Source: Brachyspira hyodysenteriae ATCC 27164 (GTDB lineage: Bacteria > Spirochaetota > Brachyspiria > Brachyspirales > Brachyspiraceae). From it: 64,000 nucleotides of DNA. How positions within the stretch are numbered: the stretch's first letter is position 1; the number at the start of each line of letters is the position of its first letter. Shown in pieces: positions 25,561 to 35,742 of this stretch. The notes beneath the pieces were generated by a model. The model was given only the letters and a program-made list of their open reading frames with translations. It ran no database searches and had not been told where the DNA came from. The DNA is taken from assembly GCF_001676785.2 (NCBI RefSeq), contig NZ_CP015910.2, positions 2,170,001 to 2,234,000 of the forward strand, given 5' to 3'. The translations under genes were made by a program, and so were the position numbers.

Positions 25561-26808
25561 TTATTTAGGCTCTGTTATATAACCTGTTATTGCACTATAT
25601 GCAGCAGTGGCAGGACTAGCTAAATATACCTTTGAAGTTTTATCACCCATTCTTCCAACAAAGTTTCTATTAGTTGTAGTAACAGCAACTTCATCATGAG
25701 CAAGTATTCCCATATATCCGCCTAAACAAGGTCCACATGTAGGAGTGGATACTGCACATCCTGCATCAATAAATATATCCATATAACCTAATTTTATACA
25801 TTCTTTATAAACTTTCTGAGTAGCAGGAATAACTATACATCTTACACCCTTAGCCACTTTCTTTCCTTTTAAAATATTAGCAGCTGTAGCCATATCAGAT
25901 AATCTTCCATTAGTACAAGAACCTATAACTACCTGATCAACTTTTATATTTTTTAGTTCTTTAGCTTCTTTTGTATTCTCTGGTAAATTAGGACATGCCA
26001 CTGTAGGCTCTATTAAAGATAAATCAATATCATATTCTTTATCATAAACTGCATCATCATCAGCTTTGAAAACAGTATAATCTCTTTTTACTATATCTTT
26101 TAAGTATTCTATAGTTTGATCATCAACTTCAAATATTCCGTTTTTAGCACCTGCTTCAATAGCCATATTAGCAATACAAGCTCTATCGTCCATAGTAAGA
26201 GATGAAACTCCTTCACCTCTAAACTCCATAGATTTATATAAAGCTCCGTCAACTCCTATCATACCTATAATATGAAGTATCACATCTTTACCAGATACAT
26301 TTGGTTTTAATTTTCCTTTAAGATTAAATTTAATAGCAGAAGGAACTTTGAACCAAACCTGTCCTGTAGCCATAGCAGCAGCCATATCTGTACTTCCTAC
26401 TCCTGTAGAAAAAGCTCCGAAAGCTCCATAAGTACAAGTATGAGAGTCAGCTCCTATTATAACTTCACCAGGTGCAACTAATCCTTTTTCAGGTAAAAGA
26501 GCATGCTCAACTCCCATATCTCCAACATCATAATAATTTGAAATATCATATTTATTAGCAAAATCTCTGCATTGTTTGCATTGCTCTGCAGCTTTGATAT
26601 CTTTATTCGGAGCAAAGTGATCCATAACCAAAGCTATCTTTTCTTTATCAAAAACTTTATCAAAACCATACTTTTCAAATTCATTGATAGCAACAGGACT
26701 TGTAATATCATTTCCTAAAACTAAATCAGTTTTAACCATAATAAGTTCGCCTGCCTCTACTTTTTCTACGCCGGCATGTGCAGCTAAAATTTTCTGAGTA
26801 ATAGTCAT
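25561..26808 (-). CDS. leuC: 3-isopropylmalate dehydratase large subunit
   Basis: 415 aa, the short archaeal-type LeuC that pairs with the short LeuD. It isomerises 2- to 3-isopropylmalate using a [4Fe-4S] cluster. Cluster cysteines: the one in GSCTNGR (about 297) and the pair in PTCGPCLGG (about 357). [20 protein letters not shown] is the substrate region. AAGGAT precedes the ATG. It is separated from leuA upstream by a terminator-like hairpin, so leuCDB may have a separate transcript or be produced at a lower level. Confidence 0.95.
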   Translation of the reverse strand: MTITQKILAAHAGVEKVEAGELIMVKTDLVLGNDITSPVAINEFEKYGFDKVFDKEKIALVMDHFAPNKDIKAAEQCKQCRDFANKYDISNYYDVGDMGVEHALLPEKGLVAPGEVIIGADSHTCTYGAFGAFSTGVGSTDMAAAMATGQVWFKVPSAIKFNLKGKLKPNVSGKDVILHIIGMIGVDGALYKSMEFRGEGVSSLTMDDRACIANMAIEAGAKNGIFEVDDQTIEYLKDIVKRDYTVFKADDDAVYDKEYDIDLSLIEPTVACPNLPENTKEAKELKNIKVDQVVIGSCTNGRLSDMATAANILKGKKVAKGVRCIVIPATQKVYKECIKLGYMDIFIDAGCAVSTPTCGPCLGGYMGILAHDEVAVTTTNRNFVGRMGDKTSKVYLASPATAAYSAITGYITEPK

Positions 26809-26894
26809 ATTCGTATCCTTAAATTAATTTGCAGATAAAAAACATAAATATTTATGCTTATTTTTTAATAAAAAATGGGATATAATTATATCAT

Positions 26895-26936
26895 AAAAAG
26901 GGCTTTTACAATCTTTTAATTGTATAGCCCTATAAA
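26895..26936 (-). terminator. Hairpin terminator between leuA and leuC
   Basis: On the minus strand GGGCTATACAAT pairs with ATTGTAAAAGCCC (one bulge), followed by TTTTTATGA. It lies 5 bp after the leuA stop and 87 bp before the leuC start. A TATAAT lies just after it, so a secondary promoter for leuCDB is possible. Confidence 0.65.
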
Positions 26937-26941
26937 ATTTA

Positions 26942-28438
26942 TTATAATTTATTTAACCCATTAACATAAGCTCTCAAACTAGCTTCAATAATATCTGTAC
27001 TTACTGCTCTTCCAATAACAGTTTTATCATCAGAAGCTAATTTTACAATAACCTCTCCCAAAGCATCTTCGCCTTCTGTAATAGCATTAATACTATAATT
27101 AACCAATTTAGCTTTATTGGAAGTAATAGAGTCTATAGCACCGAATGCAGCATCAATAGGTCCGTTTCCTTTTCCTATTCCTTCAACAACATTATTTTGA
27201 TTATCCATAATTGATACTGTAGCCAAAGAAGATATTGAATTACCGTCATTAACAACAAAACCATTTAATGTATAAATAGGATTATCTGAATCATTATTAC
27301 CTATCAATAATGCTTCTATATCAGAATCTGTCACTATTTTTTTCTTATCAGCTAAAGCCTTAAACTCTATAAATTTATCCTCTAAAGCCTTATCATCAAT
27401 ATCATAACCTAAAGATTCAATTCTGTCTTTAAAAGCATGTTTTCCAGAATGTTTTCCTAATACCATTTTATTCTGAGGTATTCCTATATCTTCAACATTC
27501 ATAATCTCATAAGTAGAGCGCTCTTTCAAAACTCCATGCTGATGTATACCTGCCTCATGAGCAAAAGCATTAGCACCAACTATAGCCTTATTAGGAGCAA
27601 CTACCATACCTGAAATTGTAGATAATAATTTTGAAATTTTATAAATTCTTTTAGTATTAATATCAGTATAAGCATTATAAAAATCTTTTCTAGTTTTAAT
27701 GCCCATTACAATTTCTTCCAAACTAGCATTACCAGCACGTTCCCCTATACCATTAATAGTACATTCTACCTGAGTAGCTCCAGCTAAAACAGCAGATAAA
27801 GAATTAGCAGTACCAAGTCCTAAATCATCATGACAATGCACAGATATATCAACATTTTCTATACCTTTAACATTCTCTTTTAAATACTTTATCAAATCAG
27901 CCATTTCTAATGGAGTAGTATAACCAACAGTATCAGGAACATTTATTGTAGTAGCACCGTTTTCTATTGCAGTAGAATAAGCCTGAGCTAAAAATTCCCT
28001 ATCGCTTCTTGATGCATCTTCAGCAGAAAATTCTATAAACTCAAATTTAGTTTTAGCATAAGAAACAGATTCTTTTATGGTTTCTAATACCTGCTCTCTG
28101 GTCATCTCTAGTTTATGCTTTAAATGTATATCGCTAGTAGCTATAAATGTATGAAGCATAGGATGTTTTGCATCAGCAAGAGATTCATAAGCTCTGTCTA
28201 TATCCTTCTTATTGCATCTTGCCAAACTAGCCAATTTAGCATTCTCTACAACTTTGCTAACTTCTCTTATAGCATTGAAGTCATCATCAGAACATATAGC
28301 AAATCCTGCTTCTATAACATCAACGCCTAATTTATCCAATTCAGCTGCCATTTCTAATTTTTCAGCCAAATTCATAGTACAACCAGGAGATTGTTCTCCA
28401 TCTCTTAAAGTAGTATCAAAAATCTTAATCTTTCTCAT
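26942..28438 (-). CDS. leuA: 2-isopropylmalate synthase
   Basis: 498 aa. The catalytic HMGL-like TIM barrel (1-270) begins KIFDTTLRDGEQSPGC and has the metal-binding HCHDDLGLGTANS (about 203). GERAGNASLEE and the LeuA-typical GIHQHGV follow. The C-terminal 110 residues form the regulatory LeuA dimer domain that binds leucine for feedback inhibition. It condenses acetyl-CoA with 2-oxoisovalerate. Length and motifs fit LeuA rather than homocitrate or citramalate synthase, although the latter cannot be fully excluded. AAGGG precedes the ATG; ilvC lies 85 bp upstream. Confidence 0.92.
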   Translation of the reverse strand: MRKIKIFDTTLRDGEQSPGCTMNLAEKLEMAAELDKLGVDVIEAGFAICSDDDFNAIREVSKVVENAKLASLARCNKKDIDRAYESLADAKHPMLHTFIATSDIHLKHKLEMTREQVLETIKESVSYAKTKFEFIEFSAEDASRSDREFLAQAYSTAIENGATTINVPDTVGYTTPLEMADLIKYLKENVKGIENVDISVHCHDDLGLGTANSLSAVLAGATQVECTINGIGERAGNASLEEIVMGIKTRKDFYNAYTDINTKRIYKISKLLSTISGMVVAPNKAIVGANAFAHEAGIHQHGVLKERSTYEIMNVEDIGIPQNKMVLGKHSGKHAFKDRIESLGYDIDDKALEDKFIEFKALADKKKIVTDSDIEALLIGNNDSDNPIYTLNGFVVNDGNSISSLATVSIMDNQNNVVEGIGKGNGPIDAAFGAIDSITSNKAKLVNYSINAITEGEDALGEVIVKLASDDKTVIGRAVSTDIIEASLRAYVNGLNKL

Positions 28439-28523
28439 TGTTAAAACCCTTATAAAATAAACACTTGTATAATTAAATACTTTATTAAAAAATATTTAAT
28501 TATACATAGAGTATGAATAAAAA

Positions 28524-29537
<1,014 letters not shown>

Positions 29538-29552
29538 TTATATTATTATTTA

Positions 29553-30080
29553 TTAAAATTCAAAATTGTTGATTATATTCATATCAGGAACTTCATCTCC
29601 AAGCTGTATTGAAGTTACGCCTGTTCTTGAAAGCTCTAAAATATTGAAATTCTTTAATGACTCTAAATATCCGTCTATCACAGATACAGAAGCATTAAGT
29701 TCAACTATCATACTTTTACTTCCTATATCAAGTATAAGTCCGTTATGAGCATTTGTTATATTACAAGCTTCACGCTTATTTTTATCATTAATTTCTATTT
29801 TTACCAATAATAAATCTCTTATTATACTATTAGAATGATCTATTAAATGTACTGAATGAACTTCTATAAGTTTTGAAGTCTGTTTCATAATATGAGATAT
29901 CTGAGTATCATCGCCTTCTGTTACTATAGTCATTCTTGATATACTAGGCACACAAGTTACAGAACAAGTGATTGTTTCTATATTAAAACCTTTTTGACTG
30001 AATAATAAAGTTATTCTATTTAATACACCTGAACTATTATCTACAAATAAAACTAAAACTCTTCTTTGTTTCTTATTCAT
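29553..30080 (-). CDS. ilvN: Acetolactate synthase small (regulatory) subunit
   Basis: 175 aa. The N-terminal ACT domain (RRVLVLFVDNSSGVLNRIT-like, RGFNIETI equivalent KGFNIETITCSV) binds valine for feedback control and activates IlvB. The C-terminal half (about 85-165) is the ALS small subunit C domain, with LLLVKIEI and SVIDGYLESL. GGAGTAAAAA precedes the ATG. 18 bp after ilvB, the normal arrangement. Also called ilvH in many annotations. Confidence 0.93.
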   Translation of the reverse strand: MNKKQRRVLVLFVDNSSGVLNRITLLFSQKGFNIETITCSVTCVPSISRMTIVTEGDDTQISHIMKQTSKLIEVHSVHLIDHSNSIIRDLLLVKIEINDKNKREACNITNAHNGLILDIGSKSMIVELNASVSVIDGYLESLKNFNILELSRTGVTSIQLGDEVPDMNIINNFEF

Positions 30081-30098
30081 TTTTTACTCCTACTGTTT

Positions 30099-31772
30099 TT
30101 AATCTACTATTATATCATCTATAGTACCGCCGGCTGGAATCATAGGTAAAACTTTCAAATCTTTATCTATAACACATTCTATCCAAACAGGACATTTGCA
30201 TTTTAAAGCCTCTTCAAAAGCTGTTTCAAATTCTTTTATAGTTTCGCATCTAAATCCCTTAGCACCGAAACCTTCAGCAACTTTAACATAATCCATTTTT
30301 TTATTTATATCTGTACTTGAATATCTTTTATCATAAAATATAGTCTGCCATTGTCTAACCATACCTAATGTACTGTTATTAAGTATAATTGTTATAACAG
30401 GCAAATTGTATTCAACTGCTGTTGCTACTTCATTTAAATTCATATAAAAAGATCCGTCTCCTGTTATATGTATTACTCTTCTATTTGGCTTAGCCACCTG
30501 AACACCTAAAGCAGCACCATATCCGAATCCCATAGTTCCCAAACCTCCGCTTGTTATAAAACTTCTTGGTTTGGTATGTCTTATATATTGAACAGCCCAC
30601 ATTTGATGCTGTCCTACATCTGTAACATAAATTGCATCGTCTTTAGTTTTTTCACCTATTATATCCATAACTTTACTTGGATAAATACCATCTTTATTTG
30701 TGTTTCTGTCTGAATCTTCTTTAATTTCTTTGGCTCTTAAATCAGATAAATATTTTACCCATTCATCATCTTGTACCCTTTTTACAAGTTTATTAAATCT
30801 ATCCAATACATCATTCAAATCGCCTATTATACTATAATCAACATGAACATTTTTATTAATTTCACTTCTATCAATATCTATATGAACTTTTTTAGCAACA
30901 CCTCCGAACTTTGAAGTATTCAAAGCAACTCTATCGCTGAATCTAGTTCCAACAGCAAGTATCAAATCAGCTTCATTCATAACCTTATTTGCTGTGGCAG
31001 AACCATGCATTCCCAAAAGTCCTATATTTAATTTTTCATTATATCCTAATACTCCTGCTCCCATTAATGTATGCACTGAAGGTATATTAGAGTTAATCAT
31101 AAACTTTCTTAATTTATCGCTTGAATCTTTAGCACCGCCTCCAAAATATATGATAGGTCTTTTTGATTCATTTATTAATTTTGCTACTTCTTCTATAGTT
31201 TTTTCATCTTCAGCACTTATTTTTACATGCTTGGGAACAAATTTTTCTTTTCTTGTAAATTCTGTTTCAGTGAATGTAAAATTTTTAGGTATATCTATTA
31301 AAACAGGTCCTTTTCTTCCTGTATTTGCTATAACAAATGATTTTCTTATTATATCTGCCAAATCATTAATATCCCTAACTACAAAATTATGTTTTGTAAT
31401 AGGCATTGTAATACCTGCAATATAAACCTCTTGAAATGAATCTTTACCGATCAAACTTTCAGGTACATTAGCAGTTATAGCAATCAAAGGAACACTATCC
31501 ATATATGCTGTTGCCAAAGGTGTTACTAAATTAGTAGCCCCTGGTCCGCTTGTTGCGATTACTACTCCTGTTTTTCCGCTTGCTCTTGCATAACCGTCTG
31601 CTGCATGACAAGCTCCTGTTTCATCTGCAGGCATTATATGTTTAATTTTATCTCTATATTTATAGATAGCATCATATATAAATAAAGCCGCACCTCCCGG
31701 ATAACCAAATACTGTATCAACACCTTCCTCTATTAGAACTTCCATTATTATATCAGAACCGTTTAACTTCAT
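30099..31772 (-). CDS. ilvB: Acetolactate synthase large (catalytic) subunit
   Basis: 557 aa, ThDP enzyme. The N-terminal pyrimidine-binding domain has the catalytic Glu in MPADETGACHAADGYARASG (about 47). The central domain follows. The C-terminal pyrophosphate domain has the metal-binding GDGSFYMNLNEVATAVEYN (about 430). It forms acetolactate from two pyruvates or acetohydroxybutyrate from pyruvate and 2-oxobutyrate. AAGGAG precedes the ATG. First enzyme gene of ilvBNC-leuACDB. A short Leu/Ile-rich ORF lies 121 bp upstream and may control it. Confidence 0.96.
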   Translation of the reverse strand: MKLNGSDIIMEVLIEEGVDTVFGYPGGAALFIYDAIYKYRDKIKHIMPADETGACHAADGYARASGKTGVVIATSGPGATNLVTPLATAYMDSVPLIAITANVPESLIGKDSFQEVYIAGITMPITKHNFVVRDINDLADIIRKSFVIANTGRKGPVLIDIPKNFTFTETEFTRKEKFVPKHVKISAEDEKTIEEVAKLINESKRPIIYFGGGAKDSSDKLRKFMINSNIPSVHTLMGAGVLGYNEKLNIGLLGMHGSATANKVMNEADLILAVGTRFSDRVALNTSKFGGVAKKVHIDIDRSEINKNVHVDYSIIGDLNDVLDRFNKLVKRVQDDEWVKYLSDLRAKEIKEDSDRNTNKDGIYPSKVMDIIGEKTKDDAIYVTDVGQHQMWAVQYIRHTKPRSFITSGGLGTMGFGYGAALGVQVAKPNRRVIHITGDGSFYMNLNEVATAVEYNLPVITIILNNSTLGMVRQWQTIFYDKRYSSTDINKKMDYVKVAEGFGAKGFRCETIKEFETAFEEALKCKCPVWIECVIDKDLKVLPMIPAGGTIDDIIVD

Positions 31773-31893
31773 TAAATAACTCCTTATATTTTATAGCCTT
31801 TTTAATTTTCTTATTAGTATTTCTACTTATAGAAATTATATTTTTAAATGTATTCAATCAAATAATGTATTTTATAAAAAATAGATTATAATA

Positions 31894-32034
31894 TTACAGG
31901 ATAATGAGAAGAATTGAGAGGAGAATATTTAGGAAAATAATAGTTTTTGAAGATTTATTTTGTTTATAAAAATTAGAAGCAGGAGCTGTATCATCAAAAA
32001 CAGCATTCATACCATTAGCAGATGATGTATTCAT
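31894..32034 (-). CDS. 46-codon Leu/Ile-rich ORF upstream of ilvB, candidate leader peptide
   Basis: 46 aa starting MNTSSANGMNAVFDD and ending TIIFLNILLSILLIIL. It has a strong ribosome binding site (AAGGAG, six bases before ATG) and a promoter about 30 bp further up. The last 16 residues hold six Leu and six Ile. The Leu codons are CTA, CTC, CTC, CTT, CTC and CTG, never TTA, although TTA dominates in this genome. That is typical of amino-acid attenuation leaders such as those of ilv/leu operons. The codons containing TATTCTCCT (31919-31927) are perfectly complementary to the ORF's own Shine-Dalgarno region (32038-32046). No GC-rich terminator is visible in 31773-31893, so the mechanism is unclear. 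The alternative is a small tail-anchored membrane protein. Confidence 0.6.
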   Translation of the reverse strand: MNTSSANGMNAVFDDTAPASNFYKQNKSSKTIIFLNILLSILLIIL

Positions 32035-32063
32035 CTTTATTCTCCTTATTATATTTGCTAAAT

Positions 32064-32091
32064 ATTATAATATTTTTGAGTAATATTGCAA
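32064..32091 (-). promoter_or_regulatory. Promoter of the ilv/leu cluster and its leader ORF
   Basis: Minus-strand TTGCAA (32086-32091), a 16-bp spacer and TATAAT (32064-32069), placing transcription start about 20 bp before the leader ORF. Confidence 0.65.
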
Positions 32092-32134
32092 TACTTAAAA
32101 TCAATTTTTTCTTAACTTTTATCATTAATAGTAA

Positions 32135-32162
32135 TTGACAATATAAATTAATTTAGTATACT
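32135..32162 (+). promoter_or_regulatory. Promoter of the SanA-like gene
   Basis: TTGACA (32135-32140), a 16-bp spacer and TATACT (32157-32162), 26 bp before the start. It is back to back with the ilv promoter. Confidence 0.7.
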
Positions 32163-32188
32163 ATCAAAACAATGACATTGCAGGTTTT

Positions 32189-33010
32189 ATGAAGATATTA
32201 AAAAATAGATACAAAAATAAAATATTAAATATTAAAAATAATAAAAGAATAATTGAAAATAGAATAGAAAATAAAAGCAGTATATATAAAATTATAAATT
32301 ATATACTTCTTATTTTTATTTCTCTTTTTACTTTTCTTCCTGAAATTATTATTCTATCTCTTATATCTGCAGTAATATTGTATTCATCTGTTTCATTATA
32401 TTCAAAAAGATATATATATTCATCAATAGAAGAAATACCATATAATGATGTTGCATTGGTATTAGGAACAAGCAAATATCTGCATAACGGACAGGTTAAT
32501 ATGTATTTTCAATTCAGAATGGAAGCAGCTTATGAATTATATAAAAGCGGAAAGGTAAAATATATACTTGTAAGTGGAGATAATAGATATAAATCATATA
32601 ATGAACCAAGACAAATGCGTCTTGATTTAATAAAATTAGGTGTAAATAAAAAACATATATTTTTAGACTTTGCCGGATTTAGAACAAGAGATTCTATTAT
32701 AAGAGCTAATAAAGTTTTTGAACTTACAAATTTCACAATAGTTTCCCAGCCTTTTCATAATGAAAGAGCAATACTAATAGCAAGACAAAAAAATATTAAT
32801 GCAATAGCATATAATGCCAATAATGTTAGAAAACTTTATAGAGTAAGACAATTTCCAAGAGAATTAGGAGCAAGAGCTTTAATGTTTGTTGATATATTAT
32901 TGAACAGACCGCCTAAATTCTATGGAGATATTATTAAAATAGAAGAAAGAGAAGATACTATAATAGATAAAAGCAATAAACTCGATAAATCAAAAATTAA
33001 ACAATTATAA
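32189..33010 (+). CDS. SanA/YdcF-like DUF218 membrane protein
   Basis: 273 aa. A basic N-terminus (1-38) is followed by two hydrophobic stretches (about 40-75), then the DUF218/SanA domain in the periplasm: VALVLGTSKYLHNGQ, FRMEAAYELYKSGKVKYILVSGDN, YNEPRQMRLDLIKLGV, LDFAGFRTRDSIIRA, VSQPFHNERAI and RELGAR. This is the SanA order throughout. SanA is linked to envelope barrier function and vancomycin tolerance; ElyC relatives act in cell-wall precursor metabolism. The exact reaction is unknown. The Lys/Asn-rich head is longer than in SanA of enterobacteria. Single gene followed by the GltS-like symporter. Confidence 0.82.
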   Translation: MKILKNRYKNKILNIKNNKRIIENRIENKSSIYKIINYILLIFISLFTFLPEIIILSLISAVILYSSVSLYSKRYIYSSIEEIPYNDVALVLGTSKYLHNGQVNMYFQFRMEAAYELYKSGKVKYILVSGDNRYKSYNEPRQMRLDLIKLGVNKKHIFLDFAGFRTRDSIIRANKVFELTNFTIVSQPFHNERAILIARQKNINAIAYNANNVRKLYRVRQFPRELGARALMFVDILLNRPPKFYGDIIKIEEREDTIIDKSNKLDKSKIKQL

Positions 33011-33051
33011 AATACTAAAAAATAAAAACATTCATTTTTAAGGAAAGAAAT

Positions 33052-34485
33052 ATGACATCTAAATTATTAACAGAATTGCTGCAATCATTATCTCTATTAT
33101 CGGTACTGCTGCTTATAGGTGTGTTTTTAAGAGCAAAAATAAAGCTGTTTCAAAAATTATATCTGCCGGCTTCCGTAATAGGAGGATTCATAGGTCTTCT
33201 AATATCTCCTGAAATATTGGGTAAATTTTCAAACTATTCAATATCTTCTGAATGGATAAAAACCTATTCGCTTCTTCCTGGAATATTATCAATACCTATA
33301 TTTGCTGCTATTCCTTTGGGTATGTTTTTAAACGAAACAAAAAGTATAAAATCACTTTACCCCACAAAAGTTTTAATAGCATTTGGTATATTTCAATGTG
33401 CAAGCATGTTTCAATCTGCAATAGGATATGCCACTAATATACTATTTACAAAAATAAATCCTGATATAAATATGTATAGAACTTTCGGATATGAACTTTC
33501 AGCCGGATTTGCAGGAGGACATGGACTTGCCGCTGCTACAGGAAAATTACTTGAAGGTTTTGGAATACCTCAATGGGAAATAGCTCAGGGAGTTGCTCTA
33601 ACTACCGCTACAATAGGACTTGTTGGAGGAATGATATTTGGAATAATATTCATTAATATTGCTGTAAGAAGAAATAAAACCAATGTTATAAAAAAAGTAG
33701 TTAATGAAAATGAAGACAATCAAAATATAAATAAAATAGATAAAAATATGGAAGTAGGATACAATAATGATATAAGCAAGCAGGCTAGTTTAGGAAGAGA
33801 AACTTTTTTAAGCAGCTCTATAGAAACTATAACTTTTCATTTGGCTGTTATATTTGCAGTATGCGGACTTGCTTTTATAGTTTTAAACTTCATTAAAAAA
33901 TTAAAAGTGCATGGATTAGATGTTCTTCCTGTTTGGACTTATTCTATGATTATAATGTTTGCTTTAAATATGATAATAAAAAAATTGAAATTATCTTGGA
34001 TGGTAGATGCTAAAGTAAAAGCAAAAATCATAGGTACATTAAGCGACTTTGCTATAGTATCAGCAATAACAAGTCTTCCAATAAAAGCAATAATACATTA
34101 TATAGCACCTATAATAGTTATGTGTGTAGCTGGATTTGTATTTACTTATTTGATAGTATTTATATTTAATAACATGTTATTTAAAGATGATTATGCTTTT
34201 GAAAGAGCTATAATTTCTTGGGGTACTTTGACAGGAGTTTTAATAACAGGAATGACTCTTTTAAAAATATGCGATCCTGAATATAAAAGCCCAGCACTTA
34301 CAGAGTTTTCTCTAGGATTTTCTTTGATGTCTGTTACAGGTTTATTAGTAGTGCCTATACTTAATACGGTTTTGGCTGTAGGTTCAACTTGGGATAATCT
34401 TATAACCGCATTAATAACTTCAGCCATTTATTTGATTATAGCATTTGCTGTTTACTTCGTTCATAAAAAGTCGGTTAAGCAATAA
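33052..34485 (+). CDS. gltS: Sodium/glutamate symporter (GltS family)
   Basis: 477 aa with about twelve membrane helices. GltS hallmarks: LPASVIGGFIGLL near residue 38, a discontinuous helix with AGFAGGHGLAAATG (about 155) and a related second-half segment around GTLTGVLITGMTLL (about 385), reflecting the inverted repeat of the family. A charged cytoplasmic loop (about 215-250, Asn/Lys/Asp-rich) is longer than in E. coli GltS (401 aa) and accounts for part of the extra length. AAGGAAAG precedes the ATG. It may be co-transcribed with the SanA-like gene 41 bp upstream. The substrate is inferred from family. Confidence 0.8.
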   Translation: MTSKLLTELLQSLSLLSVLLLIGVFLRAKIKLFQKLYLPASVIGGFIGLLISPEILGKFSNYSISSEWIKTYSLLPGILSIPIFAAIPLGMFLNETKSIKSLYPTKVLIAFGIFQCASMFQSAIGYATNILFTKINPDINMYRTFGYELSAGFAGGHGLAAATGKLLEGFGIPQWEIAQGVALTTATIGLVGGMIFGIIFINIAVRRNKTNVIKKVVNENEDNQNINKIDKNMEVGYNNDISKQASLGRETFLSSSIETITFHLAVIFAVCGLAFIVLNFIKKLKVHGLDVLPVWTYSMIIMFALNMIIKKLKLSWMVDAKVKAKIIGTLSDFAIVSAITSLPIKAIIHYIAPIIVMCVAGFVFTYLIVFIFNNMLFKDDYAFERAIISWGTLTGVLITGMTLLKICDPEYKSPALTEFSLGFSLMSVTGLLVVPILNTVLAVGSTWDNLITALITSAIYLIIAFAVYFVHKKSVKQ

Positions 34486-34507
34486 TAAAATAATTAAAAA
34501 ATTATAA

Positions 34508-34553
34508 AATAATAAAGACGAAACTCAATATTGGGCTTCGTCTTTATTATTTT
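34508..34553. terminator. Bidirectional terminator between gltS and the cyclophilin genes
   Basis: AATAATAAAGACGAA and TTCGTCTTTATTATT pair over 15 bases around a 14-nt loop, between convergent genes. Confidence 0.9.
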
Positions 34554-34567
34554 TAAGTTATTAAATA

Positions 34568-35059
34568 TTATTCTACTTCTTTAACATAAACTTTGTTCAT
34601 AGTAGAATTTTCCATAGGGTTGTCGTTATGATCTCTTTTTAAAGAAACAATTTTATCAGCAACATCCATACCATTAACAACATTTCCCCAAACTGTATAC
34701 TGTCCGTCCAAATGAGGAGCATCAGCTACACAGATAAAGAACTGAGAACCGGCACTGTCAGGATGCTGACTTCTAGCCATAGAACATATACCTCTTTTAT
34801 GAGGCTTATCGCTAAATTCAGCAGGAATATTAAATCCAGGACCGCCTGTACCATGCAAATGTCTTTTTGTTGCGTCTTTACTTACAGGATCTCCGCCTTG
34901 TATCATAAATCTAGGTATTACTCTATGAAATCTTATTCCATCATAAAAACCTTCATTAGCAAGTTTTTTTATAGCCTCAACATGTTTTGGTGCTATTTCA
35001 GGATAGAATTCTATTTCTATAGTACCATAATCTGTTTCAATAAATAAATGTTCTTTCAT
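34568..35059 (-). CDS. Peptidyl-prolyl cis-trans isomerase, cyclophilin type (cytoplasmic)
   Basis: 163 aa, a complete cyclophilin domain without signal peptide. Active-site residues: Arg in FHRVIPRFMIQGGDP (about 45), the SAGSQFFICVADAPHLDG strand and YTVWGNVV. GTIEIEFYPEIAPKHVEA is the conserved first strand and helix. It speeds X-Pro isomerisation in protein folding. AGGAAAT precedes the ATG. It is the downstream member of a tandem pair; the upstream copy (33 bp away) is very similar but membrane targeted. Confidence 0.93.
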   Translation of the reverse strand: MKEHLFIETDYGTIEIEFYPEIAPKHVEAIKKLANEGFYDGIRFHRVIPRFMIQGGDPVSKDATKRHLHGTGGPGFNIPAEFSDKPHKRGICSMARSQHPDSAGSQFFICVADAPHLDGQYTVWGNVVNGMDVADKIVSLKRDHNDNPMENSTMNKVYVKEVE

Positions 35060-35092
35060 TTTAATTTCCTATTTTCCTTTATAAAAAATAAA

Positions 35093-35668
35093 TTAATTAA
35101 CTGTTTTAACATAAACTCTATTCATTTTAGCAGGCTCTAAAGGGTTATCATTAGCATCTCTTTTTAATGCCACTATTTTATCAGCAACATCCATACCGCT
35201 AACAACTTCTCCCCATACTGTATATTGTCCGTCTAAGAAAGGGCTGTCAGCTACACAGATAAAGAATTGAGAACCAGCACTATTTATACTAGCTCCTCTA
35301 GCCATAGAACATATTCCTCTTTTATGAGAAACATCATTAAACTCTGCAGGTATAACAAAATTAGGACCGCCTGTACCATGCAAAGATCTGTTAGGCTGCT
35401 TACTTAGAGGATCTCCGCCCTGAATCATAAAACCAGGTATTACTCTATGGAAAAGTGTTCCATTATAAAAACCTTCATTAGCAAGCTTTTTTATAGCCTC
35501 AACATGTTTTGGTGCTTTTTCAGGAAAGAAAGCTATTTCTATAGTACCAAAATTTGTTTCTATAAATAAATGTTCTTTTGAAGCTTTCGGCTTTTGTGCT
35601 ATAAGTACAGTTCCGAATATAATCACACCCAACAATGAAATAATAATGATTTTTAATTTTTTACCCAA
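35093..35668 (-). CDS. Peptidyl-prolyl cis-trans isomerase, cyclophilin type, exported or membrane anchored
   Basis: 191 aa. It starts with TTG at 35668, eight bases after AGAGG. An N-terminal hydrophobic segment (IIIISLLGVIIFGTVLIAQ, about 7-25) is either a cleaved signal or an anchor. The cyclophilin domain follows with FHRVIPGFMIQGGDP, SAGSQFFICVADSPFLDG and YTVWGEVV. The two neighbouring cyclophilins share most of their domain sequence, so a tandem duplication gave one cytoplasmic and one periplasmic form. The periplasmic form would assist folding of exported proteins. Confidence 0.92.
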   Translation of the reverse strand: MGKKLKIIIISLLGVIIFGTVLIAQKPKASKEHLFIETNFGTIEIAFFPEKAPKHVEAIKKLANEGFYNGTLFHRVIPGFMIQGGDPLSKQPNRSLHGTGGPNFVIPAEFNDVSHKRGICSMARGASINSAGSQFFICVADSPFLDGQYTVWGEVVSGMDVADKIVALKRDANDNPLEPAKMNRVYVKTVN

Positions 35669-35742
35669 AATATCTACCTCTTAATTATAATTCTTCAATA
35701 ATATTCGTAATTATTTTTTATAAATTTATATCAATTTTTATA

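Noticed and set aside
31773-32060. T-box or other riboswitch upstream of ilvB
   Set aside because: No T-box sequence and no GC-rich terminator/antiterminator pair; the peptide leader reading fits better.
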